Shown here: piece after piece, positions 45,151-56,419 of the stretch | How the letters are laid out: every line of letters begins with the position of its first letter | Numbering within the stretch: position 1 is the stretch's first letter | NCBI GenBank assembly: GCA_000328965.1 | Contig: KB205947.1 | Span: 1,198,377-1,262,376, forward strand | Direction of reading: 5' to 3' | DNA from: Ascocoryne sarcoides NRRL 50072 | Taxonomy: Eukaryota; Ascomycota; Leotiomycetes; Helotiales; Gelatinodiscaceae | DNA: 64,000 nucleotides | The notes under the pieces: model-generated | Database searches by the model: none | Told to the model about the DNA's origin: nothing | The model's input: only the letters and a program-made list of their open reading frames with translations | Translations under genes and position numbers: made by a program

Positions 45151-48100
45151 TTAAAAATCTTCCTCTTCCTCCCAGTTCCACTTCTTCGTCGCCAGCTTCC
45201 TAGCTTTCTTCGTCGGGCTCTGGATCCTCACGCTCTCCCCGCTATTCCGCAGCACGCGGTCGCTCTGCCCACTCACCCGGAGATCACGCATGCTCTTTTC
45301 CAGTTTGAGCATGGGAGTTCTGCTTGCGGCTATGCTATCCTCCCTCAAATCCGCCATGCTCTTCTTGGATAATGGTTGCGTCTCGGGTTCTGCTATTAGG
45401 GTTGTGCTATCTTCCCCTTCTAACACCACGCTCTCTTCTCTCTGATTACTCGTAGCCTTGTCTGACTTCGCATTTCCTCTGCCCCTAGGCTTGGGTTCTG
45501 CCTGTGGCGTCTCTTCCCTCGCACCTCCCCTCCTCGTACTCCTCCTCACCTTCGGCTGCGGACTCCCACTCCTCTCTAGCTCCTGCTGTGGCTCCCCCAT
45601 CATCTTGTTTTCCCTCAACGGCTTCCTCGACGCCTTTGTCGGACTCCGAGTCACCAGTTCCCTCCTTAGCTGTTCCACCTCCCTCCTCAAACGCTCATTC
45701 TCTTCTTCCACATCCCCAACCTTAGAATTTGTCGTTGTAGGCGGTGCAACATTCTCTTTGTCCTCCCCTTCTCCTACCGCATCGATACTCCTCGTATAAA
45801 TCTCGAGTTTCCTATCAAGATGCACCTCGTTTCCCTCCTTCTCCTCCTCCCAAATTGCCTTCCACCGCCTGACCTCCTCTTGCATCTTCCCTTCCATCTC
45901 CGAATAAACATCTTCTCGTACTTCCGCTTCAAGTTCTAGCATCCGATCGGCCAACGACTCGAGATGCGCTTCGGCTTCTATTCTGGCTTCCTGCTCAAGC
46001 AGGAGCTCGGTCCTCAAGCCATCAATCTCCTCAGACATGCGTGCAATTTCAAGGGCGGCGATCTCCATGGTTTCGCGCTCTGTGTCGGAGGGTGTTCTTA
46101 CTCTATCCCCATCTCCTCTCCTATTTGGGGGACTCCAACGCCCACTGGCAGCACTCTGCGCCAAGATCGTACTCGTCACACTTGGGATCCTCGGAACTGT
46201 AACCTCACGCGCAAGGGCGGAATAACGCAAGATTTGGGATGTGGCGTTGAAGTCTCCCAATGGGTCAGCTGTTACAATCATGATTGCCTTTTGCGGGTTC
46301 CGGTGTTGATGATGGTTTGAGCTGTGGTTTGTGGCCGAGAGATTTGGAAAGCTGTTTGAGAAGAGGAGCTCGGTGAGTTTGCATTGTCTGAAGGGGACGA
46401 GGTTTGGCTATTTATGTTTTGTTAGTATACATCTATAAATTCTCTCTTTTTGGAATAACGGGGAAGAGATAGAATTGAATAGGAAGGGTGTTAAAGGCAT
46501 ACCTTTGTACTGTTGTTACCAAGCTCAGATTGCATACTTAAACACTGCCCAAGATACATCAGGCTCTCATTTATCTTCCCCGCCTCCGCCAACGTTGCGC
46601 CCTGCGTCTTCGCATCTCTCGCCCGTTCACTCCCGGCCAGGTCCACAATCGTAAGTTGACTTCCACTCCAAGTACGTCCTCCTCGTCGCCTCTTCTTCAC
46701 TTCGACGCAGAAAAAGCCATGGCTCCGACTACTTACGCTATTAGAGCCTGTCCCTGCCACACGGCGTTCGTGAAGCCCAGCTTCGAGGACCAGGAGGGCA
46801 GCCTCATAGGAAGAGCAGATGATTTTTCGAAGCCCGGCCACGACTTTTCTATCTGGAGAGAACTCAGTGGGTTTGAAAAGTAAGGGCCGGCGCTTGAAGT
46901 CTTTAGGGTGTTTGAACGAGGAGGTGGTATTTGAGGCTGGGGTTAACAGGTCGAAGATTCTATCGTTGTAGACTTCGTACATGCTGATGAGGACGGCGTA
47001 CTCCGCATTGGGATCAGCTTCCACGGTCAAACCACCGAGGTCTGGGAGCTGGGGAAGGGAACTGGGGCGTTGGAGATGAAGGCGACGGGAGGTAACGGAT
47101 GTGGAGAGGGAAGATGAGTCCTTGATTGAGGGTTTAGCAAGGATTTTGTAGGCTTTGAAAAAAGTGGGTTGCATGTAGGAGGGAAGGTAAGAGGATGAGG
47201 AAGAAGGGGGGAGGTAGGGGTTGGCTGTGTCTTCATATGCAACATCGGCTTCATCTTCTTCTAGAATACTAAATTCTTGAAGCCCACGGCGACTTTGTGT
47301 TTGCTCTAGAGAATGCACACGTATCTCCGGTGCGGTCCTAGAAAATTGCAATAATAATGCTCCTGTGCCTAGCACAGAACTGGGAGGGGAAGAAGAAAAA
47401 CTACCCGGGATCTTCTGATGGGGCTCAAGACTGAGCCTTGCCTTTGCTTTCGGTGTTCCCGGTATAGACATTGACACTTCAGATGAAGGAGGTAAGAAAA
47501 TAGGAGGAGGTCGTACCACCATTGGTGTGGGTGCCCTGCTACTCGCTCGACTAGGTCCTCCGTTTGGATCACCATATGTAGCATCCAAGAACATCTGGCT
47601 CGTCATGATTTGTGCTTCGCTGGGATCGCTAGCTGCGACGCTGCCGTGGAGACTGGGGCTCATATTTGGATCAAGAATATTGCTTGAGAGGCTACGAAAG
47701 AGAACGTCTAGAGCTAGTTGTGTGATGCCTCTTTGGGTTTTGGATCCAAGGATTGTGTGGCTCTGTTTATTCCAAGCATTAGTTCACCATTCTCGCTTTC
47801 TTCAAACCTCTATTTTAATGCTGTAAAATCGGATAGAATGGAGTAATTAAGCTCACCTTCCCGCTCCCAGTGACTCCCAATGTAGCACACAAGCCATCTC
47901 TCCCCTCCTCGACTACACCCTCAATCAGAGGCATAACTCCACACCCTGAAAAGACATCCATCTGCCCCGCCTCCTCCTCGAACACCTTCGTAAACGCAAA
48001 CTTTTCCACCGCGCGTCTGCGATTGTCATTTGGTGGATTGAGCGTGATGTGCTCTCGCCCCTCTTCTACCGTCAGGAACCGCTCTGGAGCTGGAAGCGTT

Positions 48101-48186
48101 GGGTAGATAGAGGATGTTGAGGGTGGAGGGGGCGGCGGGCGAAGCCGTAGATAGACTTGGAAGAGGTTCTTATGATGTTCGGGCAT
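45151..48186 (-). CDS. Kinesin motor protein, kinesin-6-like
   Basis: Three exons: 47857-48186, 46503-47762 and 45151-46407, 948 residues, all phase 0. The motor starts at LFQVYLRLRPPPP; the P-loop GVTGSGKSHTIL spans intron 1. A long insertion rich in Ser/Pro lies between the P-loop region and YAVLISMYEVYNDRIFDLL. Switch I is NSVSSRSHGFF and switch II is IVDLAGSERA; then INESLMYLGQCL and PFRQCKLTELLF. After the motor comes a coiled coil (MSEEIDGLRTELLLEQEARIEAEAHL and similar), then a basic Ser-rich tail ending KKWNWEEEEDF. The GVTGSGK wording and the large loop insertion fit kinesin-6 (MKLP/Klp9), which bundles midzone microtubules in anaphase. The ATG at 48186 is the first in frame. Confidence 0.85.
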
Positions 48187-49796
48187 TGTGGCAATGTTGC
48201 GCAATGCGGAGAAATAGTTTGTAGTGATGTTTGTAGGACGTAGTGTTGACGTTTAGGGAGCAATTATTTCGAGGTTTGGGAATGCGAGACGCCTGTGCTC
48301 TGTTGACGCTGACCATATCGCGTTGGCCTGGCAACACACCCCTCGCTCGCGACATGAAATTCCATGGGTTTGGAGAAACCGGATGGATTCGAGTCACGAC
48401 GTAGCTTAGTGGCTATTTCAACAACGCGATCCTACCTTTGCTTTATTAAGTTTTTACTCCCATGTAATTTGAAAAGGGATGCTTTGTGAGGAGGGGTGTA
48501 TCCACTAGCGCAGGGGTATTTTAATCCTAACGAGCCTACTGGAAGTTACAACTTGGATTATTGATTGATATGTTTTTTCCACAAGTTCAACCTTGACCAT
48601 TCTCTTGTATTTTTGTCTCAGCCAATTTTCTCTTCAAGGGGTCTTCTCTTTATAGTTGAAGCTGGAAATAAGACGGCAATATCTCGGTTCGGGAATTAAA
48701 TTTCGGCCCGGGTCCTGGAAGTCGGAACTCGAAATCCGGTAGAGCTATCTCACAATCCCAAATTATCATTCCTTCCCCTGATACGGAGCTCAGGGCGACT
48801 CGTCCTCTTAGGAGCGCAGATTTCCATGAACGCTCGAGCCTGCAATCATGTTCATGGCAGATAGCTGGATGGCTTATTAACCCTGAGACTATTTGTTCAT
48901 AGCTCCTCACTACGTAGGTTTTAAGGTAGTTGCCCGCCCATTTAAGCGAGGGGTTGGAAGTGACGTCTTGATTTCAAAGACTCTCTAGAGAGAGGTTACA
49001 TTACTTCTTAGAATTATGTATTGTATGAAGGAAATGTTGTATCATACCTTTTCCCTTTAGCATTCTATAGAATACGTGAAAGTGGCTAAGATGATCAAAG
49101 CTGACAACGAGGCCCGGCCCGAGCACTTTCCCCACTAAGCGCAACTTCTTCTAGCTCTATGCGTTTTCTTAGGTCCTCCTGAATGTAAACTTGAGTAGTT
49201 TAAATAAGAAGCGTAATGAAAAAGTAAGTACGGGTGCAATGACAACCTTCCGAAATGACTGTTGATTTGAACTGAACTAGCTACTTGGGGCTAGAAGAAA
49301 AGTCGCACCTATAATTACTATTTTAGCGTTTTGCCCTCTCCCCTAATTTTCATATGAATCAAGCTATAGGGCTTAGTCTTTTATGCTAACTTAGCTTTTC
49401 ACTATGCCTTTATATTCTAACTCTTCTCCTCAAATCTTTGGAATCTTCTTCTCTACCCATCACACAACTTTAATCAGGGCCCAAACCAGCCACTCAACTC
49501 ACAACTACAACACCGCCAACTCGCCACTTGATACAGTTTCCCATACAACTCCAAAGTCTAAACCACAGACTTCTCGGTTCATTAATAATTCATTACAATA
49601 CTTCTACGTAAGTTTTCCGGTCCCTTCGATAGCAACTCAAGCATCATCCTCACATTTTTATCAGGCTACAAATTCTTAGATCGTAGAGAGGATTTAAACC
49701 ATACATTCCAAAATCTATCACCCACTACTCCCAATACTTATTTGCTCGTCTCGCTACTGTAACTCGAATTAAATTACCATCCACTAGACACTCAAA
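48187..49796. other. Intergenic region, AT-rich
   Basis: 1.6 kb. The left part is the kinesin promoter. The frame 49404-49679 (+, 91 codons) is Ser/Thr/His-rich without motifs and is more likely leader of the PPPY gene that follows. No repeat copies like those at 27002 were seen. Confidence 0.5.
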
Positions 49797-50405
49797 ATGG
49801 CATTCTCTCCTGTTTCTTGGATTGACCGCAAACTGAGGACGATCCACTCTAGGCGCAGATCTAGTCGCCAACACCTATTCCTAGCCCGACGAAGGCAATT
49901 GGAACGAGAGGAAGCTGGCGTTTTCCAGGAAGCGTGTGAGCGGAGTAGGGCAATTCAACCTTTTCAAAGTTTATCTGCGACTAGACTGGCCAACGACAAC
50001 ACCTCTGAATACAACAACGCTGCTGGTTTCGAAATCAATGAAGGGAACGCAAATACTCTAGCCGAAGTTCCACCACCTTACACAGATTTCAGTAGTGACC
50101 GCCCTCCGGACTACAACACTAGTATCCTTATAGAAGCTAAACTCCGCTTCCTCGCCCAAATTAAGGAACGCCAGCTCGAATTGAATAACCATATATTTGA
50201 AGTGGCACAAAGAGCCATGACCAAGAAACTCCGCGGCTTTAACACAAACGAGGACCAGGCTCAGGTCGCACAGATTTCGCAACAGATAGAACAAATCAAC
50301 GAGGACTATGAGAAGCTACAGAGAGAACTATGGGAATTACAGAATGGTATAGGGCAACATGAGGATAGCGAGGGGGATGATGACGAAGATAACAATAATA
50401 ATTAG
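49797..50405 (+). CDS. Coiled-coil protein with PPPY and PDYNT motifs (paralogue 2)
   Basis: No known family. A single exon of 202 residues starting at CAAAATGG. The N-terminus is strongly basic (RKLRTIHSRRRSSR). PPPY is at residues 92-95, PDYNT at 104-108 and EAKLR at 113-117: the same order and spacing as in the protein at 27095-27619. A coiled coil follows (QIEQINEDYEKLQRELWEL) and the protein ends in an acidic Asp/Glu/Asn run. Outside the shared block the two proteins differ in charge and layout, so duplication is old. The proline-tyrosine motif suggests a WW-domain partner, which is inference. The gene lies in an AT-rich, gene-poor patch next to an F-box pseudogene. Confidence 0.65.
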   Translation: MAFSPVSWIDRKLRTIHSRRRSSRQHLFLARRRQLEREEAGVFQEACERSRAIQPFQSLSATRLANDNTSEYNNAAGFEINEGNANTLAEVPPPYTDFSSDRPPDYNTSILIEAKLRFLAQIKERQLELNNHIFEVAQRAMTKKLRGFNTNEDQAQVAQISQQIEQINEDYEKLQRELWELQNGIGQHEDSEGDDDEDNNNN

Positions 50406-51489
50406 GACAACAACCACGACGAGGAGATAGACTCAGAAGCATTTTAGTATAGCGGGATTTGGAAACTATATAATCATGTAATAGAGGCCAGTCTTCCCCA
50501 GGTTTTCCCAACAGTGGTTTTTCTGAGGTTTACCGACAGTTACTCTCTTTCTGTCTGGAGGAAACATAAGCACAATACGGATCAAGATATTGCTATTAAA
50601 GCATATAAGGAGGAGCTGGAGTTTTGAATTTTGAATTCAACATGACGGAATACTACTGGATTAAATAGCATAATTAATTACTTTGAACACTATTCCTGGC
50701 TTGTTTACCCATGTGAGATGAATATGTGCAAGAGCTCCTGTATTTAAACTTGCCAACTACCTCCAACAGTGCACTTTCCTTGAGACTTTGACTTTTCCCC
50801 CCTTCCTATTCTATGGCATTTTGGATTTGATCGGAGCCAATACAAGAATAGCAGCTCTAAGATCTAATTGTAGCATATATCAGAGGTCAATTGAAAGATA
50901 AACTCGACTGCTGGAGCTGCTTTCAAAATGGTATCACACTCTAAACATTTAACATGCTCTTTCCCTGCCTGAAAAATACTGACGCTCTTTAGATCTCAAA
51001 TTTGAATATCATGACATCAATCATGCTGTCATGTAATTCCGGCTCAGCTAGAAGCCACACAAGTTCTAAACTAAGAAAAGAAGAGGTGTAAAAAGATTTA
51101 AATAATATGTGATGCTTGGTTTCGCTTGATTTAGGCTAGGAGCGTTTTAGGTTGTGGAATGCTAGAGAAGTCAAGGAGAGCAAAGCAAATTGAATATTCT
51201 TCAATCATACATTTTCTCAGTTGAAACTCTCGAAAGCCTTTCATATAGAAAGAGTTAAGGTTGTGAGGTTGCTAAGCTAAAGCTTTACCAATAGTCTCTC
51301 ATGCGTTGTAAGATCACTTATTATTTGTAAAAACAAGGGTATAGAGATATTTGTAAGAACTATAACAGCCGCAAATTGTGGGAAAAAAAATATCATAGAG
51401 CAGCTGTGTTGGTTCGCTTGGAAAATTTGTAGTAAATTGGAAGCTGGAACAATACCATGCAGTCTCTAATACTTTTCCAATCTATCTTC
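50406..51489. other. Intergenic region, AT-rich
   Basis: 1.1 kb with many stops in all frames. It separates convergent elements: the PPPY gene and the F-box pseudogene. Confidence 0.5.
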
Positions 51490-52746
51490 TCAAGCAATCT
51501 GCTGAGGGATTCCCCACAGGGATGGATTCGCACTTTCCTCTGATTCATCCATTTGTGACAAATATTTGTACAGCAAACCCAGATCCACATTCTTGGCATC
51601 GCAGGCAGCTCTCAGCTCCGGGATAGTGATTTTATCGGGATAAAAGGAAGAAGTATTCTAATCGGTTTGATGAGAGTTTTCTCTTTGATCGTCTTTGACC
51701 GTAGCTTCATCGATACAATGGAATACTATGATGTTGCGTCGTAAACAAGGAGTTATTTTATCCTTCAGGCTTAAGATCTCTAGGAATACGGGGTCTAGCT
51801 GGGCATATGAACCAACTTTGAGAATTTCGAGATTGGGTGGCAGAAGATTCTCCAACTGGAATTCGATCTTTGGGTACCGATCCCGGTTTGTCTCTAAATA
51901 GCGATTTAGATAAATGTGATCTGGATGGATTTCGAGATAGCGAAGAGCAAGAAGCTTATACATTCCGGGAGCAGGCATTACGTGCATGTGGTGAGACCAC
52001 TCAAGTCGTAATCAGATGAGTGATTTTCCGGCAGAACTGTTTTGCACAACCTCGAAGACACTTTCGAAATCAACTAGCTCACCATAATACTTGCCGTTCT
52101 GATTTGTGTCAGGATAAATTGATAAGTATTGAAGGGCTTGAGAGCAGCCGAGGATTCTCTCGAGATCCCGCGCTGTAAGACGAATATTTACGAGTTTGAA
52201 ATGTTCAAGTGGCGCTTGAGTATTTGATTCATCGGATTCAAATCCACGAGGAGGTTTGAGTGGGGCGACATGACGCAGCTCTAGAGACCGTAGAGTAGGC
52301 TGATGAAAGAGGTCGCTTACTTGTTCAAGTGTTCCTTGGTAGGGCTCGAACCAGCGGATAGTACCTTGACTTTGTTAGCAGCATAACGTGAGAACCGAGA
52401 TATGTAAATTAACTCACAACTCTTTAGAGTAATTGGTGGTTCTGAAGGGATCGTGGTGAGATATCGAGAGAACAGAGGAATATGACCATCATCTGCTTTA
52501 TATAGGAGAAAAAGATGCTGCAAGGCAGGCATATATGTTACTAGCCTCTTTACCCCATTTGCTATGTAGATACTTCTACCCAAGCGCGTGGTATCATCTA
52601 GAGAAGCGCTAAGGCTCATTGTAGTCTTGAGTTGAAGCTGGACCTTTGCAGATCCTAGCTAACGAAGCCAAGTCTGAAGCTTGGCAAAGTGAAAAGATCT
52701 GATCGAAGAGCTCTTTTGGAATGGAAACGAGATAGTTTAGGGCCAT
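51490..52746 (-). pseudogene. F-box protein pseudogene
   Basis: Starting at the ATG at 52746, the frame encodes an F-box (SIPKELFDQIFSLCQASDLA). At about 52640-52650 the coding signal moves to another frame (LKTTMSLSASLDDTTRLGRS), implying a single-base shift. A 53-nt intron (52365-52417) with good sites joins ITLKSC to TIRWFEPYQGTLEQ, followed by LRSLELRHV and other leucine-rich segments. A TGA at 52012-52014 interrupts SLI and LRLEW; a TAG at 51658-51660 interrupts HQTD and NTSSF. After the TAG coding continues in the same frame for 55 codons (ITIPELRAACDAKNV ... LWGIPQQIA) to a TGA at 51490. An intact version would be about 400 residues. F-box proteins recruit substrates to SCF ubiquitin ligases. 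No donor or acceptor sites could splice the stops out. Confidence 0.7.
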
Positions 52747-53667
52747 CTTTAAGTCGCTGATCGATGGCGAGGAGGTTAATTGTCCTAATTTGAATAGCTG
52801 AACCTCTATATTGAATATTAGAGTCTATTCTCATTCAAGCTTGTGATTTTGATGCTGAATATAAGACTGATCATGAAGTTTCAGGTCGGGCCACGATGTC
52901 ATGAGGTAAAGAATATTAGATTGTCACGACACAGAAGATTGCGAGTTTTGGGTTCGATTGTGGATGTAGTGAGAAAGAAGAGGCGAGGGGTGAAGTTGCG
53001 AGGCTGTTGCCGAGGTCAAGAACATACTATATGATTTTGTTAAGTAGAGAACTGTTATTAGTTCTACTGACTCATTCATCGATTGATAAGTAAATAGATT
53101 TGCAATAGTATTCTACCACTTGCTGGAATTGTGATTCACGAATACGTCTGTTGTTATAATTTCATGTCGGGGTGTTGTGCAACTGACGGAAAGAAGAAGC
53201 AAGAGCACGACTCTCTACAAAGGTTTTTTCTAGCTAGTTGGCAAGATGCGATATCATATTACATTTAGGGTACTACAAATTTGAGAGCATAAACAGCAAA
53301 TTGACCAGTGGGGTTTCTCTTATGCCTAGGTGTAAAAAAAAAGCTTGCGTCAAAAGAATTCTAGGGCATAAATAGAAAGCGAGCTAAGCTACTCGTTTGT
53401 GCTTTTTGGAGTTTTGCTTGCTTAAGGTACTGTCCCGCGGGCTATTGAATGTTAAAACATATTTTCTAACTGCAGGTTTTCGAGGTAGAAAAGGAAGCTG
53501 ATAACCCGTTTAGAGGAGGAGAAGCACACCACAACCTTACTATGAAGGTGCTTAAATATTGCCCAACTTGTACAGGAAATATCTGTCATCTTCTCTAATG
53601 CCTCTGTTAGAGTTACTTCCAGCTATACTAGCTATAGCATCCCTTTCCTACCTTTCCCTCCACTATC
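52747..53667. other. Intergenic region, AT-rich
   Basis: 921 bases. The 63-codon frame at 52843-53034 has no features. Nothing supported. Confidence 0.5.
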
Positions 53668-55757
53668 TTACAATCCCACCAACGTCTTTCTCCACAGCCC
53701 CTCCTCTTCTTCAATCGCTCTCTTAATATGCTCCCTCATAACAAACCCATGACCCTCCCCCTCAAATACAATTAACTTTGCATCCTTCCCCCCCTCTTCC
53801 ATCACCTTCTTCATCCCCAATGCCTGCTCTAGCGGAACAATCTTGTCCTTATCCCCCTGCAGTAAAAGAAGTGGACTCTCAATCTTTCCTACATGAAAAC
53901 ACGGACTCCTCTCTTTATAAACTTTTTCCTGCTCTTCCTTCCCTGTCCCCTCCTTCCACAAAAGATTGAACAAATAATGGCTTTCGAACTTATGCGTAAA
54001 CTCCCCTAAAGCCTTTAAATTCCCAATTCCATACAACGAGCACCCAGCTGCGAATGATTTGGGGAACTCACAGAGGGATTGAAGAACAGTGAAGCCACCT
54101 GAACTCTGTCCTGTAATTCCGACTTTACTTCCATTGATAAGTCCTGCAGAGGCGAGGTATTTAACACAACTAGCCGCATCCTCACAATCCCCTACCCCCC
54201 AATTATAATCAAGCTCTTCCCGATACTTCCTCCCGTACCCAGTTGATCCTCTATAATTGAGATTGCAGTACGCATATCCTCGAGAAGTAAAATATTGCGC
54301 ATTCATGACGAGGCCTGGACCCGCATGCGACGTCGGCCCTCCATGGATCCACAGGACACAGGGCGGTTTCTCCCCAGCTGGACCAGCAAAGGAGGGGTTT
54401 GAAGGAGGGAGGAATAGCGCGTGAGATAAGGAATCCAAGTTTGTGCCGTATGTGCGGGGAAAGGTGATTGGTACTGCTTTCGAGAAGACTTCGGTAGGGA
54501 TTTGCGAGACATCTGTTGATGATTTAAGGAGTGTTTTTGTAGGAGCTGAGGGAGTGGAGACATCAATTAAGAAGAGAGAGCTAGGTTCGGTGAACGTAGC
54601 ACCGAGAACTACAAACTGAGTCGGTGAGAGAGGCTTTACTGCTGTACGACCGATTTCCACGATATCGAGGGAAAGTTTGATTGTTTGCTTCGTGGAAATG
54701 TCGTATAGGATAAGTCCATTTGTCGCATTTCTGGTGAATGTTATCACCAATTGCTTCTCATTTAGAGAAATGTATGTGCAGCTACAATCTTAATTAGTTT
54801 CTCTTCATTGAAATGAGGGACATAAACTCACTTTCCAAGAGTCCACTCGCCGGCTCCAAGTTCTGCATCATTGAATTCTCCAACTTCCAAGTGTTCACTC
54901 ACTCCCACCTTAGAATCCCAACGATACAACTGCCAAACCCCAGTTTTATCACTTCCATAAAGTAATGTTCCATCCGTATGCCACTTTGGCTGCACAATAC
55001 TTTCTCTTCCTGCTTCCCCCGCAATCTTTACGATCTTTTCTACCTTCCCATCCACCCATTCTGCAACGTAAACTTCCGTTCCTATCCAAGGCATGTCAGG
55101 ATGCATCCATTGTATCCAGGACACCTTCCTCCCATCCGGACTAAACTTCGGATGGGAATAAAAGTCTGCCCCCTCTACTACAATCCTAACCTCTTTCTTT
55201 ACGCCCTCAATTACTACAAGCCTATTTACCACTTCCTCCCCTTGATGAACCTCTTCAATCGCAAGAAGAACCCCCGTGTCAATGGGGTGCATGTCAAAAT
55301 CTGCATACCGTACTTTCCCATCCCCGCTCCCGTGCACAATCTCGTCAACAATCCCGCTATGCTCATCACTCTCAATCCCAACTCTAAACACACCATCTGT
55401 TTCCGCATCAGTAAAGACAATCTTTCCATCAACACTCATACCCGCTGCACCGCCTCCATACTCATGAATCTTGCTTTTGACATTATAGTCCTTGGGCAAA
55501 ACATCGATACTTTGCCCATCCTTCAGTTGAACAATCGCCACGCGCCCTTTTTCAGCAGGTCGACCTTCGACGAGGAAGATTGATTGAGTTTGAGGCTATG
55601 TTTATGAGTTACGTTCTATGCGATCTAGATTGAGAACGAGGATGACTTGACATACATGAGTAAGAACTCCATAGAATTTCAAGCTACTCCCAGATACAAT
55701 AGCAGATGAGATAGGGCTCTTCCATGTGCCGTAAGGTGCCACTGTTTTTGACTCCAT
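53668..55757 (-). CDS. S9-family serine peptidase (prolyl oligopeptidase/acylaminoacyl peptidase type)
   Basis: Three exons: 55656-55757, 54832-55595 and 53668-54781, 659 residues. The N-terminal half is a beta-propeller-like region with WD40/PD40-type strands (FYSHPKFSPDGRKVSWIQW, QPKWHTDGTLLYGSDKTG). The C-terminal alpha/beta hydrolase domain carries CVLWIHGGPTSHA, YRGSTGYGRKYRE, the nucleophile in GITGQSSGGFT (Ser516), the aspartate in LLQGDKDKIVP (about residue 601) and the histidine in EGEGHGF (His633). All three catalytic residues are present. There is no signal peptide, so it acts in the cytosol on short peptides or acylated amino acids. The introns are 60 and 50 nt. Confidence 0.9.
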
Positions 55758-56419
55758 CTTGCGAGTTTAACGAATCTAGGACGTTACCTATACAAGTATG
55801 ACGGGCTGTTTGACTTAGGTGAGAGGATGAGGATGTGAATGTTGTGAAAAGATCAGTAAGAAAGGAGGAGGAAGTGGAAGTAAGAACCCCGCTTTTTTGC
55901 CGAAGTTCCTCCGTCCCTATAGTACGAGTACGAGAGTACTACTCGCAAGAAGTGTTTCCCGTAAGCTGACTGTTGAGTTTATACTTGATTGTCACACAAA
56001 AAATAGTTATTCTAACAATATATCTAGAAGCCTGAAAAATCTATATCCGCCCTAGGAAGTAAGCGAACAAAAAGGTAGAATATATCATCACATGCTACAT
56101 TTCTTCTAACGTGCAACCTTGAAGACTTAAGCCTCATCGAGCCACCTAGATAGTTCTACTTGCATTTGTGTTGTTGAAACAAAGGAGATCAAATGCGACT
56201 TTGACATCAAGAGTATTTGGTACTAAAACCCCAAATCTTTCACCATTGAAATACCCAACATATTTCTCCATGACAGAACCCTACTATAAAGTCTGAACCG
56301 AGCTACCTTTCAATTGTCCACCTTTCACCGAACACCATAGCCTACATACTACCAATTTAAACCGCAGCCCCATCCTATACTCCTTTCTAAAATGTATACT
56401 ACAGATTGTTGCACCTACG
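55758..56419. other. Intergenic region
   Basis: 662 bases between two minus-strand genes: promoter of the peptidase gene and 3' region of the RBR gene. No other element seen. Confidence 0.5.

Noticed and set aside
49404..49679. 91-codon frame before PPPY paralogue 2
   Set aside because: Ser/Thr/His-rich without motifs; more likely 5' leader of the following gene.
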